From positions 10,503,501 to 10,567,500 of the forward strand of contig AP031355.1 in the NCBI GenBank assembly GCA_037833965.1: a DNA stretch of 64,000 nt. The letters run 5' to 3'. The position numbers and the translations under genes were made by a program. The first letter of the stretch is position 1, and each line of letters begins with the position of its first letter. This DNA is from Marchantia polymorpha subsp. ruderalis (lineage: Eukaryota; Streptophyta; Marchantiopsida; Marchantiales; Marchantiaceae). The notes below the pieces were generated by a model. That model saw only the letters and a program-made list of their open reading frames with translations, did no database searches and had not been told where the DNA came from. This document shows positions 11,216 through 23,110 of the stretch, piece after piece.

Positions 11216-13560
11216 TCAAGCTTAATACTATTTCCCTACCTTGTGACGTCTGTATTCAAATCTCATGATTCATTATTCACATGGGAATTTCATTTGTAAG
11301 CAACATCTTTCGATTAATTAATTTTTTCACTTTTCAGCAGTATTATAGTAATTTAATGCAGCTTATAATTTTCATTTTAAGTATTATAATAAAATAAATT
11401 ATTCGAAAATTATTTTTCTCTATATTTTAATAGTGTAATCTCATTGAATATAATATTTTATCAATTTTCTTATGCATGTGATCTTTCCATCAAAATTCAT
11501 AAGAATATATAAGACATGCAACAGATTTTTTTTAATTAGTACTTCATATTTAATGAGAGAATCATAAATTTCAATTTATATCATTTTTTGTTGCATGCTT
11601 CAATGATGTGCATACATGTTTTGTTGTCGGTTTGTTTATGTTGGCTTGTCTTGTGCAAAATAAACGTTAAATGTATTGAAGTGAAGTGTGAGTACTAACA
11701 AACAAAACAATTAATTTTAATATTTAATAGTTACAAATTAATTCTCGCACGAAATCTTTGATTTTATGTGATCTTCGATTAGAGATTAATTTGTTCATTT
11801 ATGTTGAATTTTGTTTGTATTGTTTTAATATGATGATGAGTTTTATAGCTTAAGTAACCATCTCCATCTTGAAAACATATGTTCATACGATCATACATCT
11901 GTCTAATATAATATGCTTGTTTCTGCAAATAAATAAAATTTGATTGTCTAAAATATGTCATTACAAATTCAAGATTAACAGAAATTGAAGTGAATAATGC
12001 AATACTTTTGTGATTATCATACTCATATCATGAATGATCTTGAATCATACCAATTACCTGACTAAGAACATTTGTGAATCTCGCGATCATTTGTATTTTG
12101 AAATCTTCCCATATCAATCTTTAATTAAATATAATTTTTTTATATAAATATTATGATTATTAATCACATGTTAAATGGTTGACAATGATATGATTAAAAT
12201 GCCCTTGGAGATATGTTTATACGAATTTACACTAAAAAAAATTAGCAAAGTAATTACCTTGTACCTTATATTCATTTCACATATGATATTTATAATGAAT
12301 CACATAAAGAATAATAAATTTCGATTTTGATGATGTCTTTCAGTTTGTAACATTTAGAATTTTGATGAATCTGAACTATAATTGAAAATTACAGTGATGA
12401 TTCTTTTTTTATAATTCATTTGATTCATTTTACATATATTTCTTATCATTAAAATTCAATAGTTTTTTTGAGATAAAATATTAAATTTACATTTTAAAAG
12501 AAAATGATACATGGATATGTTAAGAATGGTTACTTTGTAAGAAAGAAGTAATGAGTTGTATTAATGTCTTATGAGGAAGATACAGAAGATCTGCATTAAC
12601 ATGTGACAGGAAAGAATGATCGAAACTATTATTAAACAAGTATATGATTGGAATTATGATAGCCCAAATTCAGTTTGATAATTGAATAAAATGGAAGTAC
12701 TACGTGTTGTGATTAGACTTGCAAGTTGAAAGAGTAATTTGAGTGGAGTAAGTTTAGGTGGCAAGTTTAATTAAGAAAGATGATGCTATTTCGATATGTT
12801 TCATAAGGAATGTGGAAGAAACTAGAAGAGAAGATGCGAAAGCTAGGGAGCAGCATGTTTCCAACACCAAACATGTGGATATGACAACTGAGATTCTGAA
12901 AATTATTTCTTATGAATTAAAAACTCGTTAGGTAAAGTGAGATGATAACGTTTGATAGTTCTAAATTCCGTAACAAACCTAGAAAAGGAGGAAAGGAAAC
13001 AACAATAACACCACTTATGGAATGAGAGTTTTCGCAGGATGCCGCAACCATTGAAAATGCCAACCCGTAACTTTGTTGGAAAGTTGAAGATGTCACAAAC
13101 TTGACATGATTCAACTAGAATTGTTACAAGGCTACACAAAGTGGTCTCAAAGCTCTCCACATATTTACTCCATCTTACCGATTTGGGGCTTTTAAAAAGT
13201 AAAATGTTTATCACTTGTTACTCCTCCCTTTATGCTACTTGTCTGAAAGTATACTGTATTTTTTCTAAGATTTTTGCTTTAACAATCTGCTAGAAAACTA
13301 GATCAATACAGTCAGAATACAAATGTAGATATATGCACATTCAGTATAAAGATCTGTAAAGCTTTGATATCCTGAGGGCTAAACCTCATGTCAAAACAGA
13401 TGATTCTTAGAAACTCGAACAAGTCTGAATGCGCTAAATAGGTTGAGACTAATACTTAATAACTTCAACTCTGTACATCAACACATATTGTAAATTGAGT
13501 TCGTGGTATTTAGATGATAAGATAATAGATGATAAGATGGATCTCATTCTGCTCGTCATT
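11216..13560. other. AT-rich intergenic DNA
   Basis: Mostly A/T-rich sequence with homopolymer runs. Short ORFs such as minus 12903-13214 show no recognisable domain. Nothing else supported. Confidence 0.55.
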
Positions 13561-15864
13561 TGAAGGATCTAAGGTTAACGACCGCCACATCTGAATGACG
13601 CTTATCCCCTACTAGCAAGAAGAGCGAGAACTAGAGTTGGCCTAGCTATCATCATTGATCGCGTCAAACTCAAGAGATACGCTGGCGAAATATTTGTATA
13701 AATCAATATTTTCATAAGAAAAAGTCTTGTAAATGTTTCTAACATGGAATGTGATTTCATTGCAACGAAAATCAGATCTTTTCTTCTCATCATTCCTAAC
13801 ATAGATTTGACGTGAGGTTTTTTTTCAGAAAAGATTTCAACACGCAATTTTCTGTAGAGCTTAGAAAAATATGCTTAGACCTCCATTCGTTCCTCTTAAA
13901 CTTGGTCTCTAGGTGCATTCGCATCATTCTATTTAATTGGGTTCAGTTGACCAACGAGTGACCTGTGAAAGTGTTCTTCTTAACCTTCCGACTAACTATT
14001 CTTGACCTGCGATTAGAACATACATATTAAGTTGAAGTTCCGAAGAAAGTACATTTATCTGCAAGCTCTTGATTCACTCATCGTGTTCGAATCTTTCCCA
14101 TCGCCAGCTTTGTAAGCACAACGAAGCTGAAAGTGAAGTGGGACTGACACAAGAGTGACACATCACCTCAAGACAATCAACACATCGGCAAACCAGAAAA
14201 TGAACGACAGTGATCTGATACTGCTCCATTTTCAACCTAGTCCTGAATCCAATCTTCAGCTCGACGTAATGTTGAACCGCAGAAAGACATCCCAAGAGGT
14301 ACTGATGTTTTCCATCCCACTTTTGGTTTCTTTAAAAGTGGAAAATAACGGGGTTTGACAACAATCACTTTGCATACACAATCGGCATAGCTAGAGTCCC
14401 CATCCTGAGCCAGAGGAAAACGAGGATTTGTTGGGAATCGGCACAAAAATTTGGATTTGATGCGCTTGTTGTTAAACATCGCATTCACACCAAGTCATGC
14501 CACACGAAGGCAACACGGGAAGAACATTTCACAAACTATGCAAAACTTGACCACTTTTCGAAAGCGATAAACTGAAACTAGGCGAGACGAAAAGCAATAA
14601 ATAGCATGACCTCAACCTTCAATAAATTGGACTACACATGTTATGATCAGATTCTAGTTGTAATGGTTACCTCATAGTATGTCACAAGGTTTAAACACAT
14701 AACATCTGGCTGTACAAAAGTCCAACTGCAGCAACCGCTGCCTCCAGTAGTTAAGTGGTGGAACTCGGAATGCCCAACGCTTGTCAGACAATGGGTTTTA
14801 GCACCTATCCGATGCTCCGAACAAACATAGTACCATCTGATATCTGTCATTACAACAAACATTTTAGTTCTGAAGTAAATCTCGACTAGACCTTAGCATA
14901 TTCCAGTATACACAGGGGTGATAGGTGAAGCCACCACTAAGATCTGCTTTGGTCAAGCAAGATAAAATGAGGCCAAGGCACACAATTTCTGCATCTTGTG
15001 AACCTCACTTCATCCACAATCTCAGTTCGTTGCATCAGTCGGAGTACGTTGAGGCAACAAAGGCAGTCCAAGGCTGCACTCAAGGCTGTTTATAATTCAA
15101 ATCTACAACATCAGAAAAACAGATACCATAGAGGAAAAAAAGACAGATATCTGACAAATTTCGTACAACATTCAAGTTCAAGCAGAAACAAATTGATACA
15201 CTGAAAAGGCAACAAGAGCTCTCAGGTAATTTCTCCAGGAGGACAAGTACGGAGTCGCAGAGTTAAACCACTGCCCTTCAGCATTCCAATGCAAAGCACA
15301 GTTCTACAGTAATACATGAAGGTAGGCTTCTCACGTGTGATACAGCATTCCCTTTTAGAGTTGCTTCCTACCGACTGTTTTGGTTTATCGATCAGCTATT
15401 GAGCTTCCAATGAATGGCTTGATAGTGCAAAGCTCACAGCAATCACAAGTCGGCAAAAGAGGCAATTCCCACCTGTGAGGCAAAGTCTGTCATATAAGTT
15501 CCACCTCATGCTAGGCATAATCCTGCCAAAAAGTTCAAACTGAAATCACCGCATCCAGCTAGAATAACTGTCTTCACAGGTGGAACCATCAGCTCAAGAT
15601 AGACTCGGCCTCCAACTCCACGATCGACCCTCCTTCAGAGGTGGTAAAGGGGCTGTATGCAACATGCTTATTTGTCAAACCCCTCTTACACTTCTCAAAA
15701 AATCTCCATGCCATCAATGACCTCTGTTTGAAATAATTGTTCCCTTGTCGTCTAAGGTCTACTGGATGCAGCCAATATCATATGTTCCTTCAAGCTCAAG
15801 GCGTCCTAACACCACGGGCAGCTCTGGATGCACTACACTTCGTCCATCCAGCGGTAGATCTCTG
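13561..15864. other. Unassigned sequence downstream of the PPR gene
   Basis: GC content is intermediate, higher than the AT-rich DNA to the left. Several short ORFs occur (minus 13602-13847, 14237-14488, 14647-14862), none with a recognisable domain. The right part (about 15200-15864) is probably the 3' UTR of the minus-strand PPR gene, but I cannot place its poly(A) site. Confidence 0.4.
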
Positions 15865-17643
15865 TTATCGACTAATAATGTCATTCTTCGGTTGGTTGAG
15901 GGACAGGGTACTCTTGCTGAGAGCTTGTCGAATGACAGAAGTGGGTTGGCAGCCCTTGGCTATCATCTCCTCAAAAAGTTCTTCGGCCTTGGATACTTCA
16001 CCAACTTTAACAAGTCCCTCAATAAGAGGAGAGTACGTCCTCTCCGTCGGAACACAACCATACCTCTGCATTTCCTCAAGAACCTTGCAGCCCTCTTGCC
16101 ATCTTCCTGCCTTGACTAGTCCAGCAATGAGAGCACTATAGGCGACCATGTCTGGATGACACCCACATGCTCTCATTTCTTCTAGAAGAACCTGCGCCGA
16201 TTCCCACTCGCCTGCCTTCCCCAAGCTTGAGATAATAGGCGTGAATACGAACAAATTTGGCACCAAACCGTCTTCCTTCATCCTACCGAAGAGTTGCCAT
16301 GCCCGGCCTAACTTTCCCACTTTAACAAAGTAATTGATAAGAGTAGCGTAAATGAAGAGATTCGGAGTGCAACCAGACTCTCGCATTTCAGCTAATAGGG
16401 TATTAACCTCTTCAAAGTGGCCCGCCTTGACAAGGCCATGAACGAGACAACTATAAGTAATCAAATTAGGGGCACAGCCCTTCATTTTCATTTTCTCAAA
16501 AAGCGTCCAGGCTTCTGGCAACCGCCTGGTATCCTTTACAAGCCCATGAATAAGAGCACTATATGTGACTACATTTGCTTCACAGTTTTTAGCTTCCATC
16601 TCATCAAAAACTTTCAGGGCGTCGTCAATCCTTCCAACCCTGACAAAACCATTGATCAACGCAGAGTAGGTGACGACGTTAGGCAGACATCCGTTCATTT
16701 CCATGAGGTTGAGATGCGTCTGGGCTTCATCCAAATTTCCAACTTGGCAATATCCATCGATCAGAAACGTGTGGATGGTAACTCCAGGACTGAAGCCATC
16801 TTCTAAGGACTGATGGATGACGTTCCTAACAGTTTCTAAGTTTTTCCTCTTGAAATCTCGAAAACTCATCAGCCTGTGAAGCATTATCTTATATGTCCGA
16901 GCAGTATGTTGGAAACCCTTCTTTTCTTTGACCCACTTGAAGAACTCGAACGTCCTGTTGACATTTGGTTGTCGCCTCATGATTTCAGAGACAGTGAGAG
17001 TCGAAAACTGCACATCCATCTTCTCTAAGGCTTCCTCCCATCCAGGGCTACTGATGATGTCATTTATGCTCTTCACAGTCAGACCGAAAGTAGCCGACTC
17101 ATCTGCAACTGTCAAACCCTCTTGCATCTGGCTCATGGCACCTTCAGCCTTAAACCCAGAACCCTGTGAAGAAGTACCATCCACATTTGACTCCACGGAC
17201 TTTTGGATAGTATGATATCCACTTAGAGTTCTCCGGAGAGGTTGAGATCTGAAAATCTGTTCTTGCTGGAGACAAGAGAAGCCTCCACTAGTCAAAGAGC
17301 CTAAACTAGCCTTTCTAACCAAACCTTCGTGGTTTTTATTTTTACTAGGTTCTGTACAGGAATCAAAGCTGTCCACAGTAAGTGCACGAACATTTTCACC
17401 TGTCCCATCCACGACCCTACCGTTCGTACTTGGAACGCTGCAGCTACGCTCTTCTCCTTGGCTAGCTATCTGATCACCTTCCCTCAAACATTCTACGTCG
17501 ACGGTGTACCACCTGTGACAAGTGTTTTCTGAAACCCAATTTGCACCACCCGTGCCTAAAGCACCCATACTCTTGCACAGACATTTCCACGAAATGCCTG
17601 ATCGTAGCATCTGATGCTTGCGGCAGTGGAGAAGAGGTGCCAT
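15865..17643 (-). CDS. P-type pentatricopeptide-repeat (PPR) protein
   Basis: 592 residues in one exon. Residues 1-28 are basic and hydroxylated with no acidic residue (MAPLLHCRKHQMLRSG), suggesting an organelle transit peptide. Residues 30-245 are low-complexity and probably unstructured, and about 248-287 may be a degenerate repeat. Eight canonical PPR motifs follow at 288-322, 323-357, 358-393 (one extra residue), 394-428, 429-463, 464-498, 499-533 and 534-568, with typical 'YSALI.GLVKAGR' and 'LFEEM...GC.PN' words. No E, DYW or SMR domain follows, so it is a P-class protein, expected to bind organellar RNA and affect its stability, splicing or translation. Residues 5/35 of the repeats read T/N, S/N, S/N, S/N, A/N, T/D, S/T, S/T. 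The frame is intact. The exact target is unknown. Confidence 0.92.
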   Translation of the reverse strand: MAPLLHCRKHQMLRSGISWKCLCKSMGALGTGGANWVSENTCHRWYTVDVECLREGDQIASQGEERSCSVPSTNGRVVDGTGENVRALTVDSFDSCTEPSKNKNHEGLVRKASLGSLTSGGFSCLQQEQIFRSQPLRRTLSGYHTIQKSVESNVDGTSSQGSGFKAEGAMSQMQEGLTVADESATFGLTVKSINDIISSPGWEEALEKMDVQFSTLTVSEIMRRQPNVNRTFEFFKWVKEKKGFQHTARTYKIMLHRLMSFRDFKRKNLETVRNVIHQSLEDGFSPGVTIHTFLIDGYCQVGNLDEAQTHLNLMEMNGCLPNVVTYSALINGFVRVGRIDDALKVFDEMEAKNCEANVVTYSALIHGLVKDTRRLPEAWTLFEKMKMKGCAPNLITYSCLVHGLVKAGHFEEVNTLLAEMRESGCTPNLFIYATLINYFVKVGKLGRAWQLFGRMKEDGLVPNLFVFTPIISSLGKAGEWESAQVLLEEMRACGCHPDMVAYSALIAGLVKAGRWQEGCKVLEEMQRYGCVPTERTYSPLIEGLVKVGEVSKAEELFEEMIAKGCQPTSVIRQALSKSTLSLNQPKNDIISR

Positions 17644-17644
17644 C

Positions 17645-18331
17645 CTGCATTAGCAAATAAGGTTCCGATTAGAGAAAAACGATCTGTGAGGGCACACCTA
17701 CTCTGATAACTTTGACGAATTGCATATGTAAGTAAGAATAACAAGATAATTAACACGGTACTTTCTTCCCATGAAATATACATAATTGAACACAGAGCAA
17801 AAGATCTGGAATCAGTACAGAGTTCATCGACATCCAGAAAGATTACGCATACTCTAACTCCTAATCGTACTGGAACTTTCCTCCCTACTAAGAACGACGA
17901 TTTCTTAAAGCTCCCCAGACGCATTCAGGATCTAGAACGAATAAGCTTTTCACTTCAAATCTGTCATGAAGAAGACCCCGGAATCCAAACACTCTCCATC
18001 TGCATCATCATCTTTGATATACCATTGCATACAGCTGATCGTTCTGCAGACCTAAAATACCTGATACGAACTCCACGGATTCCTCACACCCTAAACAGAT
18101 CACTCTACATCTAAAGTGTTCGCGGGCCACAAAGTCGTTTCGCCAATCTCGAACTCTTGCGGCCGAATACCAGATTCAAGGTATATAAGAAGTCAAGGAC
18201 AACCGAAAAGGTGAAATCCCCGGAATTATTTACATAGTCGAAAACGAGTCCAAATTCTCAAGGAGGTAGAACAGGGCAAAGCTGGAGCTGATCAGCAAAG
18301 ACAAAACCATGACAAAGCCAATATCACTGAC
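17645..18331 (-). other. Probable 5'-UTR intron of the PPR gene
   Basis: Immediately before the PPR start codon the minus strand reads 'gctaatgcag|G ATG', a good plant 3' splice site preceded by a branch-like CTAAT. At 18331/18332 the minus strand reads CAG|GTCAGT, a good donor. The 687-bp interval between them has no ORF in frame with the PPR protein. I infer a spliced leader exon ending at 18332, with the start codon one base into exon 2. The donor could be a different GT in the same region. Confidence 0.5.
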
Positions 18332-18660
18332 CTGAAGGGAGGCCACTAAGGTTGCCAAGACTGTTGATTAGATCCGTCGACTGCACCCATTGCGCGATGG
18401 TAGATACTGCAACGCCCGCTAGTCCTCGCGTCCGGAGGAGAAGAGCTGTCAAGCGGAGCAGCTCGAAATGTGCACACATTCTTCGATGGCCGTGACACCT
18501 TTGTCGCTGGTCTCTTCCATTTGTTTTGTTTTCTTATACAAAAGCGACTAAAATAAAATCCTCGGTAGGTCGCTGGAGTCCCTGCTTGTCGCTGAACGAT
18601 GCCATCAGCATCGAAAGGCCGTCTTCTCGCTGCCTGTGAGTATACTTTAACATTCATTTA
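18332..18660 (-). promoter_or_regulatory. Leader exon/promoter region of the PPR gene
   Basis: Moderate-GC sequence upstream of the inferred donor. A minus ORF at 18346-18657 crosses it, but its translation resembles no protein family, so I treat it as leader and promoter. No certain TATA box. Confidence 0.3.
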
Positions 18661-19925
18661 CAGCTCGACCATATTAATTAGCAGACAAACCTAATTTTGG
18701 TTTATTAGTACATCCTAATACCTTTCCCATTCGCACTTCAGTCGGTTTACTCGAGACCAGTTGAAGGAGGTCTGCTGTGCCCTGAAGGTTTTCTGGTTCG
18801 AACTCAACCGGTAGGAACAGATGTCCTGCCTCTGGTGCTCCCGGATGATGTAAACCATGAAGTGATGGCTAAAATTAAAGCACGAAGCCGATGATTAGTT
18901 GGAACTTTATCACTATTTTAATTGGGCTATTAGCCCTCCATTGCCTGTTTAGAGTCATCCTTGTAAGTGCTGATGGGGTCTTCCCATTCCTTTTGCCATT
19001 TTAGAGTGCCCCAATTTTAACTATTATTCGATGAACGGATGAAGGACATCCTTTCATGTTTCGAGAGCGCGTCTCCCGTCTCCCGCCGCCACTGCGCGCC
19101 GAGCCTTCCAGGACCCGGGTTGCCGGTTGGAGGCGCACTATTACTGGCTCCCTGGGTCAGGCCTGTCACGACAATAGCGATCGGCCTTGTCAGCAGCTGA
19201 CTGGTAACCGGCAGCAACCCGCGAAGATCTCTGCTAATTGAGTAGTTTGGACATGGTTTCAAGACAATACCCAAGGTTCCGGGAGTCATCTTGGACGCCA
19301 GTCATACAGAATTTTGAAAAGAAAATTAGTGTGAAATTTCTTGTTCCACTTTAATCAATTAATGGAGAATGTAGAATCCATCTTGCCCACTTCTCTTTCG
19401 CATACGGGGCCAGTACCGTCTTAAGTGCAACAAAAATCACAGGAAGTGGAACTTTCTATGGTATATTGAACCTTGTGGCTCTTGCCGTGAGAAAGTCCCG
19501 ATGATTTGTTCTAAGTCTCAAGCGTTGGTCTAGCTGACAGGACGAAACCACGTAGGGGACAGAATGTGGTCGGGCACCATCTTCCATGTTCGAAGCTGAA
19601 GGTTTTAGATTTATAGGGCGATTCACAGGGCAACAAAGATATTGTCTCAAGGTCAAAGGAGACAATGTACATCTGGCACCAAGGAAATGGGCCTGCTTCT
19701 TTCAGTAAGTAACTTGGTACAGCGATAAGGTAACAACTTGAATGGAAGGCGGAAAATACACAACATGTTAGAGCATGTCACATATGATTCAGAACGATAA
19801 GAACAGGTTCCCACATAAATCCACTATATTGCCTAGTGATTCAAAAAGTTGAGATTAGTGATCGAAGTTTTACTACCACCTTCCAATAAAACAAGATTGG
19901 AAATACTGCTGCGAAGTAGTCACGT
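18661..19925. other. Unassigned sequence with a small GC-rich patch
   Basis: A GC/CpG-rich patch lies at about 19060-19220 ('cccgccgccactgcgcgccg'), with imperfectly inverted words (gggttgccggtt and a aaccggcagcaaccc counterpart). No ORF in it resembles a known protein. The remainder has no recognised feature. Confidence 0.35.
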
Positions 19926-19930
19926 AGATG

Positions 19931-20215
19931 GAGTTTATGAGATTTAGCGAATGCTTAGGGTATAGAAAAGAGCAGAAGTTGAATTTCATGAAAGAAATTC
20001 AGAGAAAATCGGAGCTGAACTTCATGAAAAAGATTTAGCAAAAGCTTATTGTAGGCAGAATAGCGGAGTTGAACTTCATTAAAGAGAGATATCCCAGGTT
20101 TAGGGCAGAGAGAAGAGCAGAGTCGAAATTCATGAAAGAGATTTAGCGAAAGCTTAGGGTAGAGAAGACAAATAGAGTTTAACTTCATGAAAGATTCAGG
20201 ATTGTGGATAAAATG
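19931..20215. repeat. Minisatellite, about five units of about 50 bp
   Basis: Repeating words 'gttgaacttcatgaaagag', 'atttagcgaaagctt' and 'agggtagagaagagcagag' recur about every 45-56 bp, with degeneration toward the ends. In the minus frame it gives a repetitive short ORF (19955-20188) with LNLFHE-like units; this is a by-product of the repeat, not evidence of a protein. Confidence 0.7.
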
Positions 20216-20332
20216 TTAGAGGGAATATGACATTTCGTGTCATGAGAAAAGTTTAAGTCAAATTTGATTACCAGTGTCTGAATCAACTTTTGAACTAAGA
20301 AATTGTGAACAATGAAAACACATAAATAGAAT

Positions 20333-20443
20333 AGTATAACTCTGATCCGGCGCACAATAGAGTATCTTCATATCAATATTATTACGTTCACGGAGTGCTT
20401 CCTTGACAATTTGTGGTATTGTGCGCAAGATCGGAGTTATACT
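20333..20443. repeat. Inverted repeat with 27-bp arms
   Basis: Arms 20333-20359 and 20417-20443 are reverse complements at 24 of 27 positions, and weaker pairing extends several bases outward. The 57-base spacer is AT-rich. It could be a small foldback transposon or a hairpin-forming spacer. Confidence 0.7.
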
Positions 20444-20666
20444 CTAGATTTTGTGTGTTCTCCCCATTCACGGCTTCTTCAAACAAAAGTTGATTCAAAC
20501 TCTAGTGTATCAAATCGATCTTGTCCGCATTCCATGACAGGAGATATCTTAATACCTAGAACATTCCATAGACAGAATCTCGCGACGATCTGCCACGGAG
20601 TTAGACACTCATTGTCTAACATAATGATTGATGCGAAACATATGGCAAAAAAGGATAGAAAGAAAG

Positions 20667-20849
20667 CCGCTGGAATTTGCAGGCATGAGATGAATAACTG
20701 TTCTTGGTGATATATTTGTTGGTGATATAAGCTGGTCAGAAATTTGACCAGCTTGAGGAATTGTCGTCCGATACATCACCAAGAAGAGTCTACTGAATTT
20801 TCTCGCTCCTTTTCTCTTGCTTGCCTGCGCTGCCTGCAAATTCCAGCGG
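20667..20849. repeat. Nested three-stem inverted repeat (foldback element)
   Basis: Three perfect stems are nested on one axis: 20667-20685 with 20831-20849 (19 bp), 20701-20711 with 20775-20785 (11 bp), and 20729-20738 with 20745-20754 (10 bp, six-base loop). Together they would form an interrupted long hairpin of 183 bases in DNA or RNA. No ORF spans it. A MITE or a hairpin RNA precursor are the plausible readings. Confidence 0.7.
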
Positions 20850-21159
20850 GCAAAATGCGCTGAGAATTCTCCTTTCGCGCGCCATGGTTTCCTCCCGAGT
20901 AACCCAGGAGTTTCGCAAACGCGGAGACTGTTCGGAGTGTCATGAGCAGGTCGATTCTTACATCTGTGGATCTAGAGGAACTGCTATGTATAAGTTCGGA
21001 ATGGTCAAAATAGTTATGACGTGTCCTCCGGACCCTTTCAAAGGACTACAGACCGATGCCGACGACATGTACCATTCAGTCCGAGATTTGGAACGTGTCT
21101 TGGATTCAAATGTTTTTGAATTCAAGCTTAATTCAGTTTCACCTCACGCTGAGATCCGG

Positions 21160-21190
21160 CATGGAACTTTCAAGTCTTGAAAGTTCCATG
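21160..21190. repeat. Perfect 14-bp palindromic hairpin
   Basis: Arms 21160-21173 and 21177-21190 are exact reverse complements around a 3-base loop (catggaactttcaa / ttgaaagttccatg). A second short inverted repeat lies nearby: AAATCTCAA at 21283-21291 with TTGAGATTT at 21302-21310. No run of T follows on either strand, so they are not obvious terminators. Confidence 0.65.
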
Positions 21191-21310
21191 GAGCTTGAAG
21201 TCTGCTGATTCAAAAAGTCCTTCAAATAGTGTGGATGAAAAGTAAACAACTGGGTCGAGACGACTTCCAAGTTCATCGTGCGAAATCTCAACTCAATCGA
21301 ATTGAGATTT

Positions 21311-22120
21311 GGCAAGTTTTGACATTTAAATACTGTACGTATACGTAGTGACTGAAGCTGAAGGCAGATTGGTGGTGACCGGTTTCGTGGACAGTCTTAG
21401 CGGAGGGAGGGCGACTTTCACCGTTTTCCCAGATTGGCGGACGGCTTTGGGCCGGAGCGATATGAAGCTTTGTCCAGCGGACCGCCACCTTATCCCCGCA
21501 GACAACTTTGGCCCGTCTTGGCCGTCGTCGGCTTCTCCGTCCTGACTAGACGACAAAGCCATCTGTCCTGCTTCCACAGATGCCCCGATCCTTTTTCGCA
21601 TATGTTTACAACTCATGGTGAGATAAACAATTTAGGGAAGATTATCTGATTGTTATCGTATATGGCAAGACAACGAAACTTGAGCTGTCCGTTCCCTTGT
21701 TCTCAAGAGTGAACAACTTTTCTCTAAGAACAACGAGTTCAACAACGAGTTCAAGGCAACCGCCCCGTGCAAATTGTGTTGTCCATGACTCGGGCAAACT
21801 AACAACGCAGGAAATCTTTGAGACAAATACCCAGAGCACGTTTTGTCTACTTCGTTGCTTGAGAGTCCGTTCGACACATTTCCAAGTCCTCCACTGGGGC
21901 TTCATAGCGAGTTTTATCTCCATGGTGACCTGGACATTCAACTCTGGCATCTCCTGACGCTTCCCTGCAGATTGCCGACCTACTCTATCTACGACTGACA
22001 GTATCTCAACTTCGATCACAATCTGCAATATCGTAGAATATTTGTAAAGGACGCACAGTTCCTTCCAAGAATATCTGATACAATAAGTATCGAGCTTATC
22101 ATCCCATAGATTCAATCTTA
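21311..22120. other. Unassigned moderate-GC sequence
   Basis: A minus-strand ORF at 21326-21616 (96 codons) is GC-richer than its surroundings but has no recognised domain; other ORFs here (minus 21642-22115, plus 21697-21957) are equally anonymous. It may be an exon of an unidentified gene or chance. Confidence 0.25.
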
Positions 22121-23110
22121 CCTTGTGCTTCTGGTAGTGTTACTCAGATTTGTCAATGATGAGAATCTAAAATGTAATATTCATCTCAATTTATTGTGAA
22201 CTACGCATTTCTGAAATCAAATTTTATGAAATTTTTTTCTCAGTCAGCAAAATTTTTTTGTTACTACAGAATTTACTTTTTCCTCTTTTTATGACATTAT
22301 TTATTACAAATTTTTCATATAATCCAATTTTTTAAAAATAAATTACAAATATTTTTTTTCTAATGACTATCCCTAATTACTTTCATCACATTCAAATTTT
22401 GATTCAAATATCATATATCAAAATAAAGTCGGATTTTATCTATGCTAAAAGTTTATAAATATATTTTAGATAAATAATAATTAATCAAATAGTATTTCAA
22501 GTCTCTACAAAAATTTGATTTAATCAGCAGTTATTTTCAAATTTTCTTCTTAAAAAAAGTTAATATGATCTATATTCAACACATCATAAATTATTCATTA
22601 ATATTCATCAAAATAATGATAATTTCAAACATGATTTTAACTTGAATTTTAATTTATAATCATCTATATTACATATAATGTTTTAAATCATATAATATAT
22701 CAATCCAATCCAATACTTGAGATTGCAAGGATATACATATGACTTATTTATAAACTGATCGGATATTTTAATTTTTTAAGTATAATTGATTTAATGTTAA
22801 GAAAAAAATCAAATCTAATGGTAGATATGTAAAAAACGTAGAATTTTTGAAAATTTTATTTTCTCTTATAAGTGGTAAAATCAAATTTTTATTTCATCTT
22901 TTCAAATTTTACTGGATTGGAGTAGATACAAATTTATATAAATATCTCAATGAAAACCACAAATTTACTATCAAACATTCAAACATAAATGGACACATCA
23001 CACTTCTACTGTTTGACATGACTTTTATCCATGTCGAGTTGTACACCTACTGCCTCTCGATGCCCCCTGTCGATTTTCAGTTGCTTTGTTTCTCTGCTGG
23101 CTGGATGTGA
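22121..23110. other. AT-rich intergenic DNA
   Basis: Very AT-rich, long T and A runs, no supported feature. Confidence 0.6.

Noticed and set aside
19955-20188. Repetitive minus ORF as a repeat protein
   Set aside because: It is produced by the minisatellite; units carry indels that are not multiples of three.
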